Both the position numbers and the translations under genes were made by a program. From Chloroflexota bacterium (GTDB taxonomy: Bacteria; Chloroflexota; Anaerolineae; Anaerolineales; Anaerolineaceae), in the NCBI GenBank assembly GCA_009773005.1, contig WOUT01000004.1, positions 35,103 through 99,102 of the forward strand: a stretch of DNA of 64,000 nucleotides. Direction: 5' to 3'. The notes beneath the pieces are model-generated. The model saw only the letters and a program-made list of their open reading frames with translations, was not told the origin of the DNA and ran no database searches. Shown piece after piece: positions 7,765 through 17,596 of the stretch; the stretch's first letter is position 1, and every line of letters begins with the position of its first letter.

Positions 7765-9414
7765 ATGTCAACTAAATATATCTTTTTCACAGGTGGAGTT
7801 GTAAGTTCAGTCGGCAAAGGCGTTACTGCCGCGGCTGTGGGCAGGCTGTTAAAAGAGCGGGGATTCACGGTTGCCGTCCAGAAATTGGATCCGTACATCA
7901 ATGTTGACCCAGGAACAATGAGCCCGTATCAACATGGTGAGGTGTTTGTTTTGGATGACGGCGCTGAAACTGACCTGGATCTCGGTCATTATGAACGCTT
8001 GATCGACGTCCGCTTGAACAAGGCTTGCAATGTCACTACCGGACAGGTTTATGCGGATGTGATCGCCAAGGAACGCCGTGGTGATTTTTTGGGCGGAACG
8101 ATCCAGGTCATCCCGCACATTACCAATGAGATCAAGCGGCGTATTGCCATGGTTTCGAAGATGACTGGCGCCGAGATTGTGCTCGTGGAAGTGGGTGGAA
8201 CTGTCGGTGATATTGAAAGTTTGCCATTTCTTGAAGCATTGCGCCAGTTAAGGTCGGATATGGGGCGCGGAAACACCCTATACATTCACGTCACCTGGCT
8301 GCCCTACATCGGCGCCACGGAAGAATTAAAAACCAAACCCACCCAGCACTCCGTCCGCGAACTGCGCTCGATCGGTATCTCACCGGATATGATTGTTGCC
8401 CGCAGCGACACACCCATTGACGAAGGAATCTGTGAAAAGATCGCCCAATTCTGTGATGTAGAAAAACGTGCCGTCATCCCGATGGTCACAGCCCCGATCC
8501 TTTATGAGATCCCGCTGCTGCTTGAAAAAGCGCACGTTGGTGATTTTTTAATGGATCGTCTCGGTCTGAAACCCACGAAAAAGCCCAATTGGAAATCATG
8601 GGAAAAATTAGTGGAGGAGACTAAAAAGACCAAACCCTCTGTTTCAATTGCGCTGGTCGGCAAATATGTCGAACTTCATGACGCCTACATCAGCGTGCGC
8701 GAGGCCCTGAAACATGCTGCCCTTGCTCTGGGTGTCGAATTGGACTTGAAATGGATCCATTCAGTCGACCTTGAAAAAGGACGCGAAATCGATAAGCTCG
8801 AATCGGTTAGCGGGGTTATCGTTCCCGGTGGTTTTGGCAGCCGCGGAATTGAAGGAAAGATAAATGCTGCTCATTTTGCGCGCGTGAATAAAATTCCCTA
8901 CTTCGGTCTTTGTTTGGGGATGCAATTGATGGTGGTTGAATTTGGACGTGAGGTGTTGCAGACGGAAAACGTCAACTCTTCTGAGTTCGACCGCACCACG
9001 CCGAATCCGGTGATTGATCTGATGGATGACCAGCAGGATATCGCGAATCTGGGCGGCACGATGCGTCTGGGCTTGTATCCATGCGAGCTCCAACCCAACA
9101 CGATCGCCCTAAAAGCCTATGGCGTAGACAAAGTGGAAGAACGGCATCGTCACAGGTTTGAGTTCAATAATCAATACCGCGAATCCTTCGCACAAAAGGG
9201 GATGAAATTTTCCGGTCTGTCGCCTGATGGAAAACTGGTGGAAATTGCAGAACTGGTTGACCACCCCTTTATGCTCGGCACCCAATTTCACCCCGAGTTC
9301 CTATCACGTCCCACCCGTCCGCATCCGCTGTTTGTGCAGTTCATGCGAGCGGTGTGTGAGAAAGCCGGTATTACAGCACAGGAACCGCCACTGTCATTCG
9401 AAAATAGCCTCTAA
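7765..9414 (+). CDS. pyrG: CTP synthase
   Basis: 549 residues, full length. The N-terminal synthetase domain has GGVVSSVGKGVTAAAVG and the UTP/ATP-site signature region around residues 10-270. The C-terminal glutamine amidotransferase has the nucleophile Cys in YFGLCLGMQL and His/Glu in GTQFHPEF. It converts UTP, ATP and glutamine to CTP, the last step of pyrimidine ribonucleotide synthesis. GGGAG precedes the ATG. The gene is monocistronic, with a strong hairpin in its leader, which suggests leader-based control as known for pyrG in other monoderm bacteria. Confidence 0.97.
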   Translation: MSTKYIFFTGGVVSSVGKGVTAAAVGRLLKERGFTVAVQKLDPYINVDPGTMSPYQHGEVFVLDDGAETDLDLGHYERLIDVRLNKACNVTTGQVYADVIAKERRGDFLGGTIQVIPHITNEIKRRIAMVSKMTGAEIVLVEVGGTVGDIESLPFLEALRQLRSDMGRGNTLYIHVTWLPYIGATEELKTKPTQHSVRELRSIGISPDMIVARSDTPIDEGICEKIAQFCDVEKRAVIPMVTAPILYEIPLLLEKAHVGDFLMDRLGLKPTKKPNWKSWEKLVEETKKTKPSVSIALVGKYVELHDAYISVREALKHAALALGVELDLKWIHSVDLEKGREIDKLESVSGVIVPGGFGSRGIEGKINAAHFARVNKIPYFGLCLGMQLMVVEFGREVLQTENVNSSEFDRTTPNPVIDLMDDQQDIANLGGTMRLGLYPCELQPNTIALKAYGVDKVEERHRHRFEFNNQYRESFAQKGMKFSGLSPDGKLVEIAELVDHPFMLGTQFHPEFLSRPTRPHPLFVQFMRAVCEKAGITAQEPPLSFENSL

Positions 9415-9608
9415 CAATTCCCGCTTGCTCCATTGACTCATCAGATGCTCCCTCTGCGGGGATCAGAAATCTGTTTTAGGGTAACATTGTCAACGATATT
9501 TCTTATAGTAAGATTATTTGTGAGGCAATTGAGTCAATTCGGACGCATAAATCTCTGCTGGTTTTGTATTATACTTAACCTGTTTGGCTTAAATTCATGG
9601 CAGAATGA

Positions 9609-10928
<1,320 letters not shown>

Positions 10929-10944
10929 TTAATAGCTAACTTAT

Positions 10945-10975
10945 AAAAAGGCGGAGTAAAAAGCTCCGCTTTTTT
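10945..10975. terminator. Bidirectional terminator between eno and the selenoprotein gene
   Basis: GCGGAG/CTCCGC stem with A-rich flank on the left and T-run on the right; it works on both strands for the convergent genes eno and the peroxiredoxin. Confidence 0.85.
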
Positions 10976-10979
10976 GTTT

Positions 10980-11444
10980 CTATACCAGTTTATCCAAAAC
11001 CGCCAGGATGTCCACATTTGAAAGGATGTCCGACATTGATTCGCCATATTGGATAAGGGCGATTTTCCCTTCCAGGTCAATTACCAGTATGGCGGGCAAA
11101 CGACCTGCTTTCAACCAGTTGACCTCTTGATAGTACTGACTCGCAACCACTGATTTGATATCCGCCAGACCAATAAAAGGCATGCTTTCTGTTTCCCAAA
11201 ACCGTTTGAACGCATTCGGACCGTCCGGTCCGAGCGCCACGATTTCACTGTTGCGTTTTGTGAATTCTGCATAGTCTTGGCGCAACTGTGCCAGTTGCCG
11301 TCGGCAGAAAGGTCAGACAAACCCCCGCATCAAAACCAATACAACTCGTTTCTTGCCGCGGAAATCTGATAATTTCACGCTAGATCCATTCGTATTTCTC
11401 AAATCAAAATCTGGCGCGAGAATCCCGTTTTTCAACTTTTTCAT
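10980..11444 (-). CDS. Peroxiredoxin-like protein with in-frame TGA at the catalytic site (probable selenoprotein)
   Basis: Reading from the ATG at 11444 (AAAGGTGAT upstream) gives a 154-residue thioredoxin-fold protein, provided that the TGA at 11313-11315 (codon 44) is read as an amino acid. Around it the protein reads [17 protein letters not shown], where Cys47 is the second residue of a C/U-x-x-C pair. Members of the AhpC/TSA redoxin family have CPFC at this place. Upstream, residues 9-43 ([29 protein letters not shown]) are the normal Prx N-terminus; downstream the fold continues through [15 protein letters not shown] to a TAG stop. A hairpin starts 13 bases after the TGA (see separate entry), as expected of a bacterial SECIS. 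The likely role is thiol-dependent peroxide reduction in the cytosol. The alternative is a nonsense mutation. No sel genes lie in the window. Confidence 0.82.
11279..11299 (-). promoter_or_regulatory. Candidate bacterial SECIS hairpin
   Basis: On the mRNA, 13 bases after the UGA, GGCAACUG pairs with CAGUUGCGCC (one bulged G) around a GCA loop, so the apical loop lies about 21 bases from the UGA. Bacterial SECIS elements sit in this distance range within the coding sequence and carry a G in the loop; both hold here. Confidence 0.65.
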
Positions 11445-11544
11445 GATCATCACCTTTCAATACTTTTACCATAAAACGATCGAAAGCGGCAATAAACGGG
11501 TGGGAGCCTTTCTCTTGAGATGATTGATAATTTATCATTCTCCG

Positions 11545-11575
11545 CTCAAGTAAAACTGTGTCTCAAGTAAAACTG
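11545..11575 (+). repeat. 14-base direct repeat upstream of the methyltransferase gene
   Basis: CTCAAGTAAAACTG occurs at 11545-11558 and again at 11562-11575 (17-base period). A TATAAT lies at 11598-11603, so the repeat sits at the -35 to -60 position of that promoter and could be an operator. It could equally be chance duplication. Confidence 0.5.
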
Positions 11576-11645
11576 GTCAAAACCCTCTACATGTGGTTAT
11601 AATCAACCGCAACGATTCTGAGAAAGTTTGTGAGGAGGAGAATTT

Positions 11646-12413
11646 ATGTCCCTGTACAACGAATTCGCTGAAGTCTATGCCCAAGGTGAATATCCAACTC
11701 TCTCACAAGCAGTTGCAGAAATCCTTCCGGACATCATCGAACAATACAAAATTCCAAAATCAGGTTGCCTTCTCGATGTGGCTTGTGGTGAAGGCAGTTT
11801 TGCCCTTTCAATGTCAAAACAGGGCTGGCAAGTGACTGGAATCGACCAATCTGATGAGATGCTGCGTTTGGCTAATCATCGTGCACAGCAAGCAAAAGCT
11901 GACGTTAAATACATAAAACAAGATATGCGTTTCCTTGACTTTTCAGATGCTTTTGATCTGACTACTTGCTGGTTTGACAGTCTCAATTACATGCTCACGA
12001 CAGACGACCTTCAATCTACTTTTAACAATATCGCAAGAGCCTTAAAACCAGGCGGTTGGTTCTTGTTTGATATGAACACCACCTATGGTCTGGCAGTGAA
12101 ATGGCAAAAAGTACGTTGCTATGTGCAGCAAGAAACACCTGATCTTTTGGAACTTCACCGGACGAGTTATGATTTTGAAAACCACAAAGCCTGTATGAAA
12201 ATCACCTGGTTTGTGAGAGAAGGCGAGATCTGGCAAAAATTTGAGGAAAAGCACACAGAACGGGCTTTTTCGATTCATGAGATCGAATCTTGCCTCAATT
12301 ATGCCGGGTTTAAGGTGGTAGACAGATTCGGCAGTCTGATCAACCTGTCTCCACTGCAACACGATTCAAACCGTGTCTGGTTTCTTGCGCAAAATCAGGG
12401 TTCAATCCAATAA
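11646..12413 (+). CDS. Class I SAM-dependent methyltransferase
   Basis: 255 residues. Motif I is LLDVACGEGSFALSMSKQGW (residues about 39-58), the acidic residue after strand 2 is in VTGIDQSDEML, and motif post-II/IV lies around FDLTTCWFDSLNYM. It belongs to the Methyltransf_11/25 superfamily; the substrate cannot be told. GAGGAGGAG is a strong ribosome-binding site and TATAAT lies at 11598-11603. Its last 12 bases overlap the end of the convergent uracil-DNA glycosylase gene. Confidence 0.85.
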   Translation: MSLYNEFAEVYAQGEYPTLSQAVAEILPDIIEQYKIPKSGCLLDVACGEGSFALSMSKQGWQVTGIDQSDEMLRLANHRAQQAKADVKYIKQDMRFLDFSDAFDLTTCWFDSLNYMLTTDDLQSTFNNIARALKPGGWFLFDMNTTYGLAVKWQKVRCYVQQETPDLLELHRTSYDFENHKACMKITWFVREGEIWQKFEEKHTERAFSIHEIESCLNYAGFKVVDRFGSLINLSPLQHDSNRVWFLAQNQGSIQ

Positions 12414-13103
12414 TAACTGATTAACTTTTAACCAAATTTGATCGAACATCTGTGCCGTTAACCTGCCAGTTTGCGTATTTTGCCTGCTTGGGTGGTAAGA
12501 TGCTAGCACCCAGGGTTGATTTTCGTTGGATTCGATTAATCCACCGTGTGTGAAATGCAGATAGTTCTCACGCGCTCTTGAAAGGTCAAACACACGACAG
12601 ATTTCATCATATGCGATCTTTCCAAAAGCAACGATTCCGCGGACTGAAAGAAGCAATGAAATTTCCGATTTAAGATAGAATCGACAATTAACGATCTCAT
12701 CTTTCGTTGGTTTGTTATCAGGCGGGGCGCACCGGCATACCGCAGTAATCCACACTCTGTTCAACTGCAATCCATCACCGACAGTTAATCCTTCGGGTTG
12801 GTTGGCAAACCCGGCTCGCCACAGCGCCGGATACAAAAAGTTACCGGAATCATCCCCCGTGAACATCCTGCCAGTGCGGTTCGACCCGTGCGCTCCGGGA
12901 GCTAACCCAACCACCAAAACAATGGCATTTGGGTCGCCAAAACCAGGGACCGGTTTCGCCCAATAAGTTTCATTCCGATAAGCTTTACGCTTGAGCTCGC
13001 CTATTTGTTCACGCCATTGCGCCAGGCGCGGGCATTTTCGGCAAGCAATAATTTCTTGCTCCAATTGTTTAAGATTGGGAGGGCGACTTACTTTTTGGCT
13101 CAC
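12402..13103 (-). CDS. Uracil-DNA glycosylase, family 5 (UDGb type)
   Basis: 233 residues. The Fe-S cysteines include ACRKCP near residue 20 and CRCAPP near 126. The catalytic-site motif is GLAPGAHGSNRTGRMFTGD and the second motif is SYHPSRQNTQTGR. The A-H-G-S-N-R-T-G-R string is typical of family 5 and differs from family 4. It removes uracil, and often hypoxanthine or xanthine, from DNA in base-excision repair. It overlaps queA by 4 bases and is the last gene of ruvB-queA-udg. Confidence 0.9.
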   Translation of the reverse strand: MSQKVSRPPNLKQLEQEIIACRKCPRLAQWREQIGELKRKAYRNETYWAKPVPGFGDPNAIVLVVGLAPGAHGSNRTGRMFTGDDSGNFLYPALWRAGFANQPEGLTVGDGLQLNRVWITAVCRCAPPDNKPTKDEIVNCRFYLKSEISLLLSVRGIVAFGKIAYDEICRVFDLSRARENYLHFTHGGLIESNENQPWVLASYHPSRQNTQTGRLTAQMFDQIWLKVNQLLLD

Positions 13104-14119
13104 AGGATCAACATTGCGTCACCAAACGAATAAAAACGGTAACCGCGTTGAACGGCCGTTTGATAAGCGTCAAGAATCTTTTCCCTCCCTGCAAATGCGC
13201 TGATTAGCATTAAAAGGGAGGATTGTGGCAAATGGAAATTTGTGATGATGGCATCAACAACCTTGAAAGAATACCCCGGCAGTATAAATAATTCAGTCGG
13301 ACCTGAAATTGGAGCCGCTCGATAGGCAATCGTGCTTACAGCAGCGCTGGATTCGAGAGTCCGCACGCTGGTGGTTCCCACTGCGATTACCCTGCCGCCA
13401 TGTGTTTTTGTCTCATTAATCAAATTAACGGCATCCTCGGTCACTTCGCACCACTCGCTGTGGATTTTGTGATCCAGCGGATCTGCTTCGGTAATTGGCG
13501 CAAAAGTATCCAATCCAACGTGCAGGGTTACTCGCGCAAATCTAATCCCTTGACCTTCAAGTTCGTTCATCAATTCAGGCGTGAAGTGCAGACCTGCGGT
13601 TGGCGCTGCAGCCGAGCCGCTCTGAGCGGAATAAACTGTTTGGTATCTTTCCGGGTCCTTCAACGGTGTATGGATGTACGGAGGGAGCGGCATTTGTCCA
13701 ACATTCGGGAGCAGATTTTCGATCGGTTGCAGAAACCGCACGACCCTGCGGCTGCCAGATAAGTCAGAAACTATCTCAGCCTCTGGTCCGCCTTCAACCC
13801 GTACCCTCACCCCTGGTTTCATTCCTTTTCCACCGACCAACGCCTCCCAGATCTCTGTTTCAAGACGTTTCAGCAGTAGCAATTCAACGCTGCCGCCAGT
13901 CGGTTTTCGAGCGAAAAGACGTGCCGGGATTACGCGTGTCTGATTGATGACAAGCAGATCACCTCGCTTGAAGTATGATCCGATATTTTTAAAGATCGAG
14001 TCTTCGATCTCTAAAGTGTTACGACGCAACACCATCAAGCGCGAATTGTGTCGTGGTTCGATTGGCGTCTGTGCGATAGCCTCAGGCGGGAGAATGTAAT
14101 TAAAATCTGAAGTCTTCAT
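13100..14119 (-). CDS. queA: S-adenosylmethionine:tRNA ribosyltransferase-isomerase
   Basis: 339 residues, full length. It starts MKTSDFNYILPPEAIAQTP and contains GDLLVINQTRVIPARL, SAAAPTAGLHFT and GTTSVRTLES, all typical of QueA. It transfers the ribosyl part of SAM to 7-aminomethyl-7-deazaguanine in tRNA to make epoxyqueuosine. It begins 2 bases after the stop of ruvB, a pairing found in many bacteria, and overlaps the downstream glycosylase gene by 4 bases. Confidence 0.97.
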   Translation of the reverse strand: MKTSDFNYILPPEAIAQTPIEPRHNSRLMVLRRNTLEIEDSIFKNIGSYFKRGDLLVINQTRVIPARLFARKPTGGSVELLLLKRLETEIWEALVGGKGMKPGVRVRVEGGPEAEIVSDLSGSRRVVRFLQPIENLLPNVGQMPLPPYIHTPLKDPERYQTVYSAQSGSAAAPTAGLHFTPELMNELEGQGIRFARVTLHVGLDTFAPITEADPLDHKIHSEWCEVTEDAVNLINETKTHGGRVIAVGTTSVRTLESSAAVSTIAYRAAPISGPTELFILPGYSFKVVDAIITNFHLPQSSLLMLISAFAGREKILDAYQTAVQRGYRFYSFGDAMLIL

Positions 14120-14121
14120 TA

Positions 14122-15153
14122 TTAGGGAATTAATCGTGGCTGGTCTTCTTTTAAATGATAAGGGTAGTGCAAATGCTCATAAGCGAATTTTGTCACGACC
14201 CGCCCCTGCGGAGTGCGGTCAAGGAACCCCAATTGCAGCAAGTAAGGCTCGACCACATCCATGATCGTATCCGGTTCTTCGCTGATGGAAGCCGCGATGG
14301 TCGCAAGACCCACCGGACCTCCGTTGTATTTCTCGATGACGGTGATGAGAACACGCCTGTCCACATCGTCCAACCCAAGTTCATCAACAGCGAGTAGATC
14401 CAGGGCATCGCGCGCGATCTGCTGGTTGATTAAACCGTCAGCACGCACCTGAGTGAAATCACGCACGCGCCGAAGCAATCTTAAAGCCACTCGCGGAGTG
14501 CCGCGGGCACGCCGGGCAATCTCTTCGATTCCGGTTCGGTCTGCCTCAACTCTTAGCAGATTGGCTGCCCGCCGCACGATCTCCCGCATGGCAGCCTGAT
14601 CATAATAATCCAGGCGGTAGACTGCGCCAAAACGTGCGCGTAGCGGAGCCGTGACCAGCGCAAGGCGGGTGGTTGCCCCGATAACAGTAAATCTTGGCAG
14701 TTTAAGCCGCAGTGATCTGGCAGCGGGGCCTTTGCCGATGACAATATCCAGTGCATAATCTTCCATCGCCGGATACAAGATCTCTTCTACTGCCCTGCCC
14801 AGCCTGTGGATCTCATCGATAAACAAGATATCTCCAGCCCTCAGATTCGTGAGAATTGCGGCCAGATCGCCAGTACGTTCAATTGCCGGCCCGGACGTGA
14901 TCTTGATATTCACACCCATCTCATTCGCCAAAACATGGGCTAGTGTAGTTTTACCCAACCCAGGCGGGCCATAAAAAAGAACATGATCGAGTGATTCTTT
15001 TCGCTTGCGGGCAGCCGAAATCAAAATATCCAGATTTTGCTTGACCTGATCCTGACCGATCAACTCTTTTAAGCTGGTAGGTCTCAAAGTCTGGTCAATG
15101 CGGTCTTCGAGTTGCGGCTCCGGGTCAGTGATTCTTTCTGTTTCAGCGCTCAT
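14122..15153 (-). CDS. ruvB: Holliday junction branch-migration helicase RuvB
   Basis: 343 residues. Walker A is [13 protein letters not shown], Walker B is [10 protein letters not shown], sensor 1 lies in TVIGATTR and the C-terminal winged helix has TPQGR. RuvB is the hexameric motor that works with RuvA at Holliday junctions; ruvA and ruvC are not in this window. TATAAT lies 7 bases before the ATG and no ribosome-binding site is visible, so the ruvB-queA-udg mRNA is probably leaderless. Confidence 0.97.
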   Translation of the reverse strand: MSAETERITDPEPQLEDRIDQTLRPTSLKELIGQDQVKQNLDILISAARKRKESLDHVLFYGPPGLGKTTLAHVLANEMGVNIKITSGPAIERTGDLAAILTNLRAGDILFIDEIHRLGRAVEEILYPAMEDYALDIVIGKGPAARSLRLKLPRFTVIGATTRLALVTAPLRARFGAVYRLDYYDQAAMREIVRRAANLLRVEADRTGIEEIARRARGTPRVALRLLRRVRDFTQVRADGLINQQIARDALDLLAVDELGLDDVDRRVLITVIEKYNGGPVGLATIAASISEEPDTIMDVVEPYLLQLGFLDRTPQGRVVTKFAYEHLHYPYHLKEDQPRLIP

Positions 15154-15160
15154 AGGTTTG

Positions 15161-15166
15161 ATTATA
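15161..15166 (-). promoter_or_regulatory. -10 box giving leaderless ruvB mRNA
   Basis: TATAAT on the minus strand, 7 bases before the ruvB ATG. Confidence 0.58.
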
Positions 15167-15247
15167 CACGCTCCTGAAAATACTGGTCAGAAAATAATCC
15201 TTAACTACACGCAGTAATTAACCACACTCCGGCTGAATGAATCCGGC

Positions 15248-15253
15248 TATAAT
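15248..15253 (+). promoter_or_regulatory. -10 box of upp
   Basis: TATAAT 23 bases before the upp ATG; the leader contains the ribosome-binding site GGGAGGG. No clear -35 hexamer. Confidence 0.5.
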
Positions 15254-15276
15254 TAGAAAAACAATCGGGAGGGCTT

Positions 15277-15903
15277 ATGGAAAAAGTATTTGTTTCGCAA
15301 CATCCACTGATCGCCCATAAACTTGGTATCTTGCGCGATAAGAACACTGAGCACCAAAAGTTTCGTGAATTGGTGAAGGAGATCGCCGGGCTGCTCGCTT
15401 ATGAAGTCACTGCTGATCTTCTCACCGAGCCAGTGCAAGTTGAAACTCCGCTTGCTGTCACAAGTTGTGTGGTTTTAAAAGAAAAAGTTGGCTTGGTTCC
15501 CATTCTGCGCGCCGGTCTCGGCATGGTGGAAGGTTTTTGGGGATTCATCCCGAGCGCCGAGGTGTGGCACATCGGCATTTATCGTGATGAACACACCTTG
15601 AAACCAGTCGAGTATTACAACAAGCTGCCAACAGAACCCACCGTTTCGGTATGCTTGATCCTCGATCCCATGTTAGCCACTGGCGGTTCAGCTAGTGCAA
15701 CTGTTGATGTTCTCAAACGCTGGGGGGTTAAAAAGATAAAATTTGTAGGTCTGATCGGTGCGCCTGAGGGGATTGCCCAATTGCATAAAAAGCATCCCGA
15801 AGTACCTATTCACCTTGCAAGTGTGGACGTGAGGTTGAATGATATAGGTTACATCCTCCCAGGTCTCGGTGACGCTGGAGACCGGCAGTTTGGAACTGCT
15901 TAG
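15277..15903 (+). CDS. upp: Uracil phosphoribosyltransferase
   Basis: 208 residues, normal length. It opens [20 protein letters not shown] and carries the PRPP-binding loop [13 protein letters not shown] and the uracil-site [10 protein letters not shown] near the C-terminus. It makes UMP from uracil and PRPP in pyrimidine salvage. With udk and pyrG it completes the uracil/uridine to CTP branch. The gene is monocistronic and ends at a strong terminator. Confidence 0.97.
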   Translation: MEKVFVSQHPLIAHKLGILRDKNTEHQKFRELVKEIAGLLAYEVTADLLTEPVQVETPLAVTSCVVLKEKVGLVPILRAGLGMVEGFWGFIPSAEVWHIGIYRDEHTLKPVEYYNKLPTEPTVSVCLILDPMLATGGSASATVDVLKRWGVKKIKFVGLIGAPEGIAQLHKKHPEVPIHLASVDVRLNDIGYILPGLGDAGDRQFGTA

Positions 15904-15933
15904 ATTAATACGACTTGTTTCCAAGTATTAAAG

Positions 15934-15967
15934 AAATTCCCGTTTTTATAAAAAAAACGGGAATTTT
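15934..15967. terminator. Bidirectional terminator between upp and tpiA
   Basis: AAATTCCCGTTTTT pairs with AAAAACGGGAATTT, with T-rich ends on both strands; it serves both convergent genes. Confidence 0.9.
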
Positions 15968-15988
15968 AATTTAGATTCAGTTATTATT

Positions 15989-16747
15989 TTACGGTCTGGC
16001 AGCTTCAACAATCTTGATGAATTCTGAGGGTTTGAGGCTTGCCCCGCCTACCAGAGCGCCGTCGACCTCTGATTGATGGAAGAATTCCTCCGCATTGGCG
16101 GCCGTCACTGAACCGCCGTACAAGATGCGAATACCCTGTGCAACTGCCGATCCAAACAAATTGGCCAAAGCCGGGCGTATATGGTCTTTGAGTACTGCGT
16201 TTGCATCCTCCCCAGTGGAGGCTTTGCCAGTCCCGATCGCCCATATCGGCTCGTAGGCAACCACAATTTGAGAAGCGATCGCAGTGTCGATCTCCTTAAA
16301 CCCTAGCAAAACCTGGCGTTTGACTACTTCACCAGTTTTTCCGGTTTCATACTCGCTTAAGGTTTCGCCAATACAAACAATTGGAATTAATCCTAGCGCT
16401 AAAGCAGCTTTTAGTTTCTTATTGACTGTTTCATCAGACTCAGCGAAAAAAGCGCGCCGCTCTGAGTGTCCAATGATCACATATCCACAGAATTCCTTTA
16501 CCATTTGAGGGGCAATTTCACCTGTATAGGCGCCTGAAGCTTCCCAATGCAGATTTTGCGCGCCCAAGCCAACGCCGGTATTCGCCAGCTGGGCAGACAA
16601 GATCATCAAGGATGTGAAAGGTGGGCATAACACCCGTTCCACCTCTGGCACTGCTTGCAACCCAAGGAGCAATTCTTGAACCAACATACTCGCCTGAGCC
16701 ACCGTTTTATTCATTTTCCAATTGCCTGCTACAAATGGTTTTCGCAT
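15989..16747 (-). CDS. tpiA: Triosephosphate isomerase
   Basis: 252 residues from the ATG at 16747 (MRKPFVAGNWKMNK, with AGAGGAT upstream); the longer frame adds 15 residues without support. The substrate Lys is in GNWKMNK, the catalytic His is in IIGHSERR, the catalytic Glu is in VAYEPIWAIGTGKAS, and the phosphate-binding loop has YGGSV. It interconverts dihydroxyacetone phosphate and glyceraldehyde 3-phosphate in glycolysis. The gene is monocistronic. Confidence 0.97.
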   Translation of the reverse strand: MRKPFVAGNWKMNKTVAQASMLVQELLLGLQAVPEVERVLCPPFTSLMILSAQLANTGVGLGAQNLHWEASGAYTGEIAPQMVKEFCGYVIIGHSERRAFFAESDETVNKKLKAALALGLIPIVCIGETLSEYETGKTGEVVKRQVLLGFKEIDTAIASQIVVAYEPIWAIGTGKASTGEDANAVLKDHIRPALANLFGSAVAQGIRILYGGSVTAANAEEFFHQSEVDGALVGGASLKPSEFIKIVEAARP

Positions 16748-17061
16748 GATATCCTCTTTTAAAGTGATTAAAGGGCGCTTTAAATTCTGCAAACCCTCTA
16801 TATTCAGGGAAATTAGAACAATCGTTATTATAAAGCTGATTCCTTATAATATAACAATTTTCAAACTATTTTTTAACAATCCGGTTTATCGCCAATTGAC
16901 ATTATAAGAGAGGCTGGAGTAAATAACCCATCAGATACCTCTCTGAAGTAAGGTTTGGGTCATTGATAGGTACAATAACCTGCGTTCGGTTTTGTAATTA
17001 TTGGTACCCATGTTAGTCTTATTATGTTAGTCATGTTATTTTTATTATGTTAGCCTGTTTA
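16748..17061. other. Gene-free spacer between tpiA and RNase P RNA
   Basis: An AT-rich region with no credible coding frame. It holds several TATAAT-like strings near 16845 on the minus side that could serve tpiA. AGAGAGG (about 16908) is matched by CCTCTCT 24 bases on. Three ATGTTAG copies lie within 17009-17054. No known RNA family is recognised. Confidence 0.5.
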
Positions 17062-17090
17062 TTGACGCGATTCCTCGTTCCGGTTATGAT
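17062..17090 (+). promoter_or_regulatory. Promoter of the RNase P RNA gene
   Basis: TTGACG (17062-17067), exactly 17 bases, TATGAT (17085-17090). The predicted start matches the 5' end of the P1 helix at about 17097. Confidence 0.78.
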
Positions 17091-17096
17091 ATTATT

Positions 17097-17498
17097 CCAG
17101 GCTGGTCAGATGGTCGCGGAGCCTTCGGGTTTCGAGGAAAGTCCGCACTCCACAGAGCAAACCGCCGGGTAACACCCGGGGCGGGGATTCCGATGGAAGA
17201 ACCTGCCGGATCGGGCCACAGAGACATACCGCCCGCAAGGGTAAGGGTGAAAAGGTGGTGTAAGAGACCACCGGCGTTGGTAGCAATACCACGGCCAGGC
17301 AACCCCCGGTTGGAGCAAGGCCAAGCAGAGACCATGTTCGTCTTCGGACGACGGGAAGCGGCTCGTTTTCTTATGAGTCTCGGGTAGGCTGCATGAGTCG
17401 TACGGTAACGTCCGACCTAGAGAGATGACCATCGCACCAGAAGCCGTGCTTCGGCATACCCTTCAGGTGAACAGAAAGCGGCTTATCGACCGGCCTGG
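17097..17498 (+). ncRNA. rnpB: RNase P RNA, bacterial type A
   Basis: About 402 bases. Conserved elements are GAGGAAAGTCCGCACTCC (CR-I region, helix P4 5' side), the ACAGAGCA following, GGGTGAAAAGGTGG, and ACAGAAAGCGGCTTATCG (P4 3' side). The ends pair as P1 (CCAGGCTGGTC with GACCGGCCTGG). It is the catalytic RNA that removes 5' leaders from pre-tRNAs with protein RnpA. A promoter lies just upstream. The many short open frames inside this gene are not coding. Confidence 0.96.
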
Positions 17499-17561
17499 GA
17501 TAATATTAGAGTTGGTGAACAAACCCCCTCGAGGGGTGGTAAAACCAGTTACTCGAAGTGT

Positions 17562-17583
17562 CCCAAGGAGATTTTGGGTTTTC
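17562..17583 (+). terminator. Weak intrinsic terminator after RNase P RNA
   Basis: Five-pair stem CCCAA/TTGGG followed by TTTTC. An additional CCCCTC/GAGGGG hairpin lies 35 bases upstream. Confidence 0.5.
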
Positions 17584-17596
17584 TACACAAAGTTTT

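Noticed and set aside
11111..11320. 69-residue open frame on the minus strand
   Set aside because: A different frame from the peroxiredoxin. The peroxiredoxin frame gives continuous family sequence through the TGA, so a frameshift is not needed to explain the gene.
17084..17432. Several open frames of 60-108 residues
   Set aside because: All lie inside RNase P RNA.
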